This document shows, one piece after another, positions 63,042 through 64,000 of a DNA stretch of 64,000 nt. The stretch is from VRUE01 sp963837735. GTDB taxonomy: Bacteria; Actinomycetota; Thermoleophilia; Solirubrobacterales; 70-9. Within the stretch, counting starts at the first letter, position 1, and the number at the start of each line of letters is the position of its first letter. The translations under genes were made by a program, and so were the position numbers. The stretch covers positions 186,001-250,000 of the forward strand of contig CAWIOM010000004.1 in NCBI GenBank assembly GCA_963837735.1. The letters are read 5' to 3'. The notes under the pieces were generated by a model. The model did not search any database and was not told where the DNA came from. It saw only the letters and a list, made by a program, of their open reading frames with translations.

Positions 63042-63623
63042 CTCATCTTTACCAATACGCGTCGCACGTCGATCAGCAGCGTCGCCACGGGAGCAACACC
63101 GGGCGCCGGGACCTTCTTCTGCATCGAGTGCGGTGCCCATCTCTCCCTCCTCGAGGAGGATGTCCTCCCGGATTGCCCGGGGTGCGGCGGAACCGCCTTC
63201 GGCCGCGACTCGATCTTCGAGTCGCGGCAGGATCATGGCGGTCAGACCATGGAGTTCGAGGCCGCCCACGACACCGCCGACCCGGATTGGCTGCGCCAGG
63301 CCCGCGCCCAACTCGATCCGGGGGCCCGTGTCGTCGTCGCGCGCGACGACGAAGGCTCGGTCGAAGTCTTCCGAATCGACGGCGGCTGGACCAGGATCGG
63401 CCGCTCGGCCGCCGCCGACATCCGCCTCGACGACCCGAGCGTCTCCCGCCGGCACGCGCTGATCGTCTCTGAAAAGCCGAAGGCTCTGCGAGTGCTCGAC
63501 GACCGCAGCCTCAACGGGGTGCACCTCAACGGAGAGCTGGTCGAGTGGGCGCGGCTCGCCGACGGCGACGAGCTGGCGATCGGCCGCTATCGGCTTTTCG
63601 TCCTCGAAGCGGCGCCGCGATAG
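63042..63623 (+). CDS. zinc-ribbon plus FHA domain protein (start not resolved)
   Basis: About 193 residues. A CxxC-x18-CxxC zinc ribbon (CIECGAHLSLLEEDVLPDCPGCGG) precedes a C-terminal FHA phospho-threonine-binding domain: RIGRSAAADIRLDDPSVSRRHALIV with the key Arg/Ser/His and NGVHLNGEL. FHA domains read phosphothreonine marks. No ATG/GTG/TTG in this frame lies near the strong GGAAGAAGGAG ribosome site just upstream; the start is CTC/ATC at about 63042-63048 or was lost to an error. Works as a signalling adaptor by analogy; partner kinase not in the window. Confidence 0.82.
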   Translation, partial: LIFTNTRRTSISSVATGATPGAGTFFCIECGAHLSLLEEDVLPDCPGCGGTAFGRDSIFESRQDHGGQTMEFEAAHDTADPDWLRQARAQLDPGARVVVARDDEGSVEVFRIDGGWTRIGRSAAADIRLDDPSVSRRHALIVSEKPKALRVLDDRSLNGVHLNGELVEWARLADGDELAIGRYRLFVLEAAPR

Positions 63624-63657
63624 TTTCCGCCACCCCGACCCCTAGCATTCCCAGCTG

Positions 63658-64000
63658 ATGAGCGCTGCTCCCGAACCGGTCGAGCCCGCCCTCCGCCACG
63701 GGACCCCGGAAATCTCCGAGGCCGCGGAGCTCGCGCGGGCGCGTCTGCATCAGGAAATCGAGCGGGTCCGCAACGGCGTCGAGGAGATGCTCGACGAGCA
63801 GGAGAGCAACGGGAACGGAAACGGAAACGGCTCGAACAAGGAGCTGCGCCGCGAGCTCGCCGAGCTGCGGATCGAGACTCGCAACTTCGTCAAGAAGAAG
63901 GTCCGCAAGTCGGAGAAGAAGCTGGAACGATCTGTCCGCGAGCTCGAGGCCCGCTCGGACAAGCTCGAAGAGCGCGTCGACGAAGTCGAGTCCGACCGGG
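63658..64000 (+). CDS. coiled-coil protein, 3' end beyond the window
   Basis: Frame from ATG 63658 runs open to the window end (about 114 residues seen). A short tail (MSAAPEPVEPALRHGTPEIS) leads into charged heptads: ELARARLHQEIERVRNGVEEML, an NGNGNGNG linker, then LRRELAELRIETRNFVKKKVRKSEKKLERSVRELEARSDKLEERVDEV. No family recognised. Follows the FHA gene by 34 nt and may be cotranscribed. Confidence 0.75.
   Translation, partial: MSAAPEPVEPALRHGTPEISEAAELARARLHQEIERVRNGVEEMLDEQESNGNGNGNGSNKELRRELAELRIETRNFVKKKVRKSEKKLERSVRELEARSDKLEERVDEVESDR

Overview
The window reads as 64 kb of chromosome from a very GC-rich actinobacterium. Gene content fits Thermoleophilia (Solirubrobacterales-like): a mycobacterial-type CysO/CysM sulfur route, a WS/DGAT wax ester or triglyceride synthase, a MarP-like periplasmic protease, GTG/TTG starts and many 4-bp stop/start overlaps. 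No rRNA, confident tRNA, IS element or CRISPR array is visible. The organism call is an inference from gene content only.

Layout. 0-5 kb: a minus-strand block with TldD (cut by the window edge), a CDF metal transporter, RdgB, RNase PH, and a secreted RTX-repeat protein broken by a stop codon. 5-15 kb: a large ATPase-LuxR regulator, an Flp-type pilin, a glycosyltransferase, a coiled-coil protein, then nadB-hyuA-hyuB. 15-25 kb: DUF1802, a degenerate gluzincin, then the sulfur section. That section has an operon cysM / delta-60 protein / JAMM protease / DUF2007, a polar amino-acid ABC transporter, and an operon moeZ-cysO, followed by htpX. The cysM and moeZ operons share an identical 19-nt promoter element. 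25-35 kb: a two-component pair, an MFS exporter, and a SUF Fe-S cluster system (rrf2-sufC-sufS-sufU, then Rieske-sufB-sufD) split by a convergent VOC gene. 35-38 kb: a minus-strand six-gene operon with a CADD-like diiron protein, a cupredoxin, a polytopic membrane protein and small membrane proteins. 38-44 kb: a redoxin-fold protein without its cysteines, ispH, WS/DGAT, FxsA and an integral membrane protein. 44.2-48 kb: a deletion-riddled stretch with ruins of an S15/CocE hydrolase and a Fic protein. 48-64 kb: sufT, an acetyltransferase, HAD, AddB-AddA nuclease/helicase, xseA-xseB, HxlR, MarP, a MecA_N-type PBP, a lipoprotein, SRPBCC, a zinc-ribbon FHA protein and a coiled-coil protein cut by the window end.

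How the genes work together. CysO, MoeZ, CysM and the JAMM protease form a protein-bound thiocarboxylate route to cysteine. The SUF genes (B, C, D, S, U, plus distant sufT) and an IscR-like Rrf2 regulator with three cysteines form the Fe-S assembly system. AddAB and ExoVII give a DNA-repair cluster. MarP and the PBP form an envelope pair.

Sequence quality. At least eleven conserved long genes carry a net +1 frameshift, and xseA carries three. The 44.2-47.9 kb stretch instead carries many small deletions. I read these mostly as residual sequencing or assembly errors, so broken conserved genes are annotated as CDS with a frameshift note.
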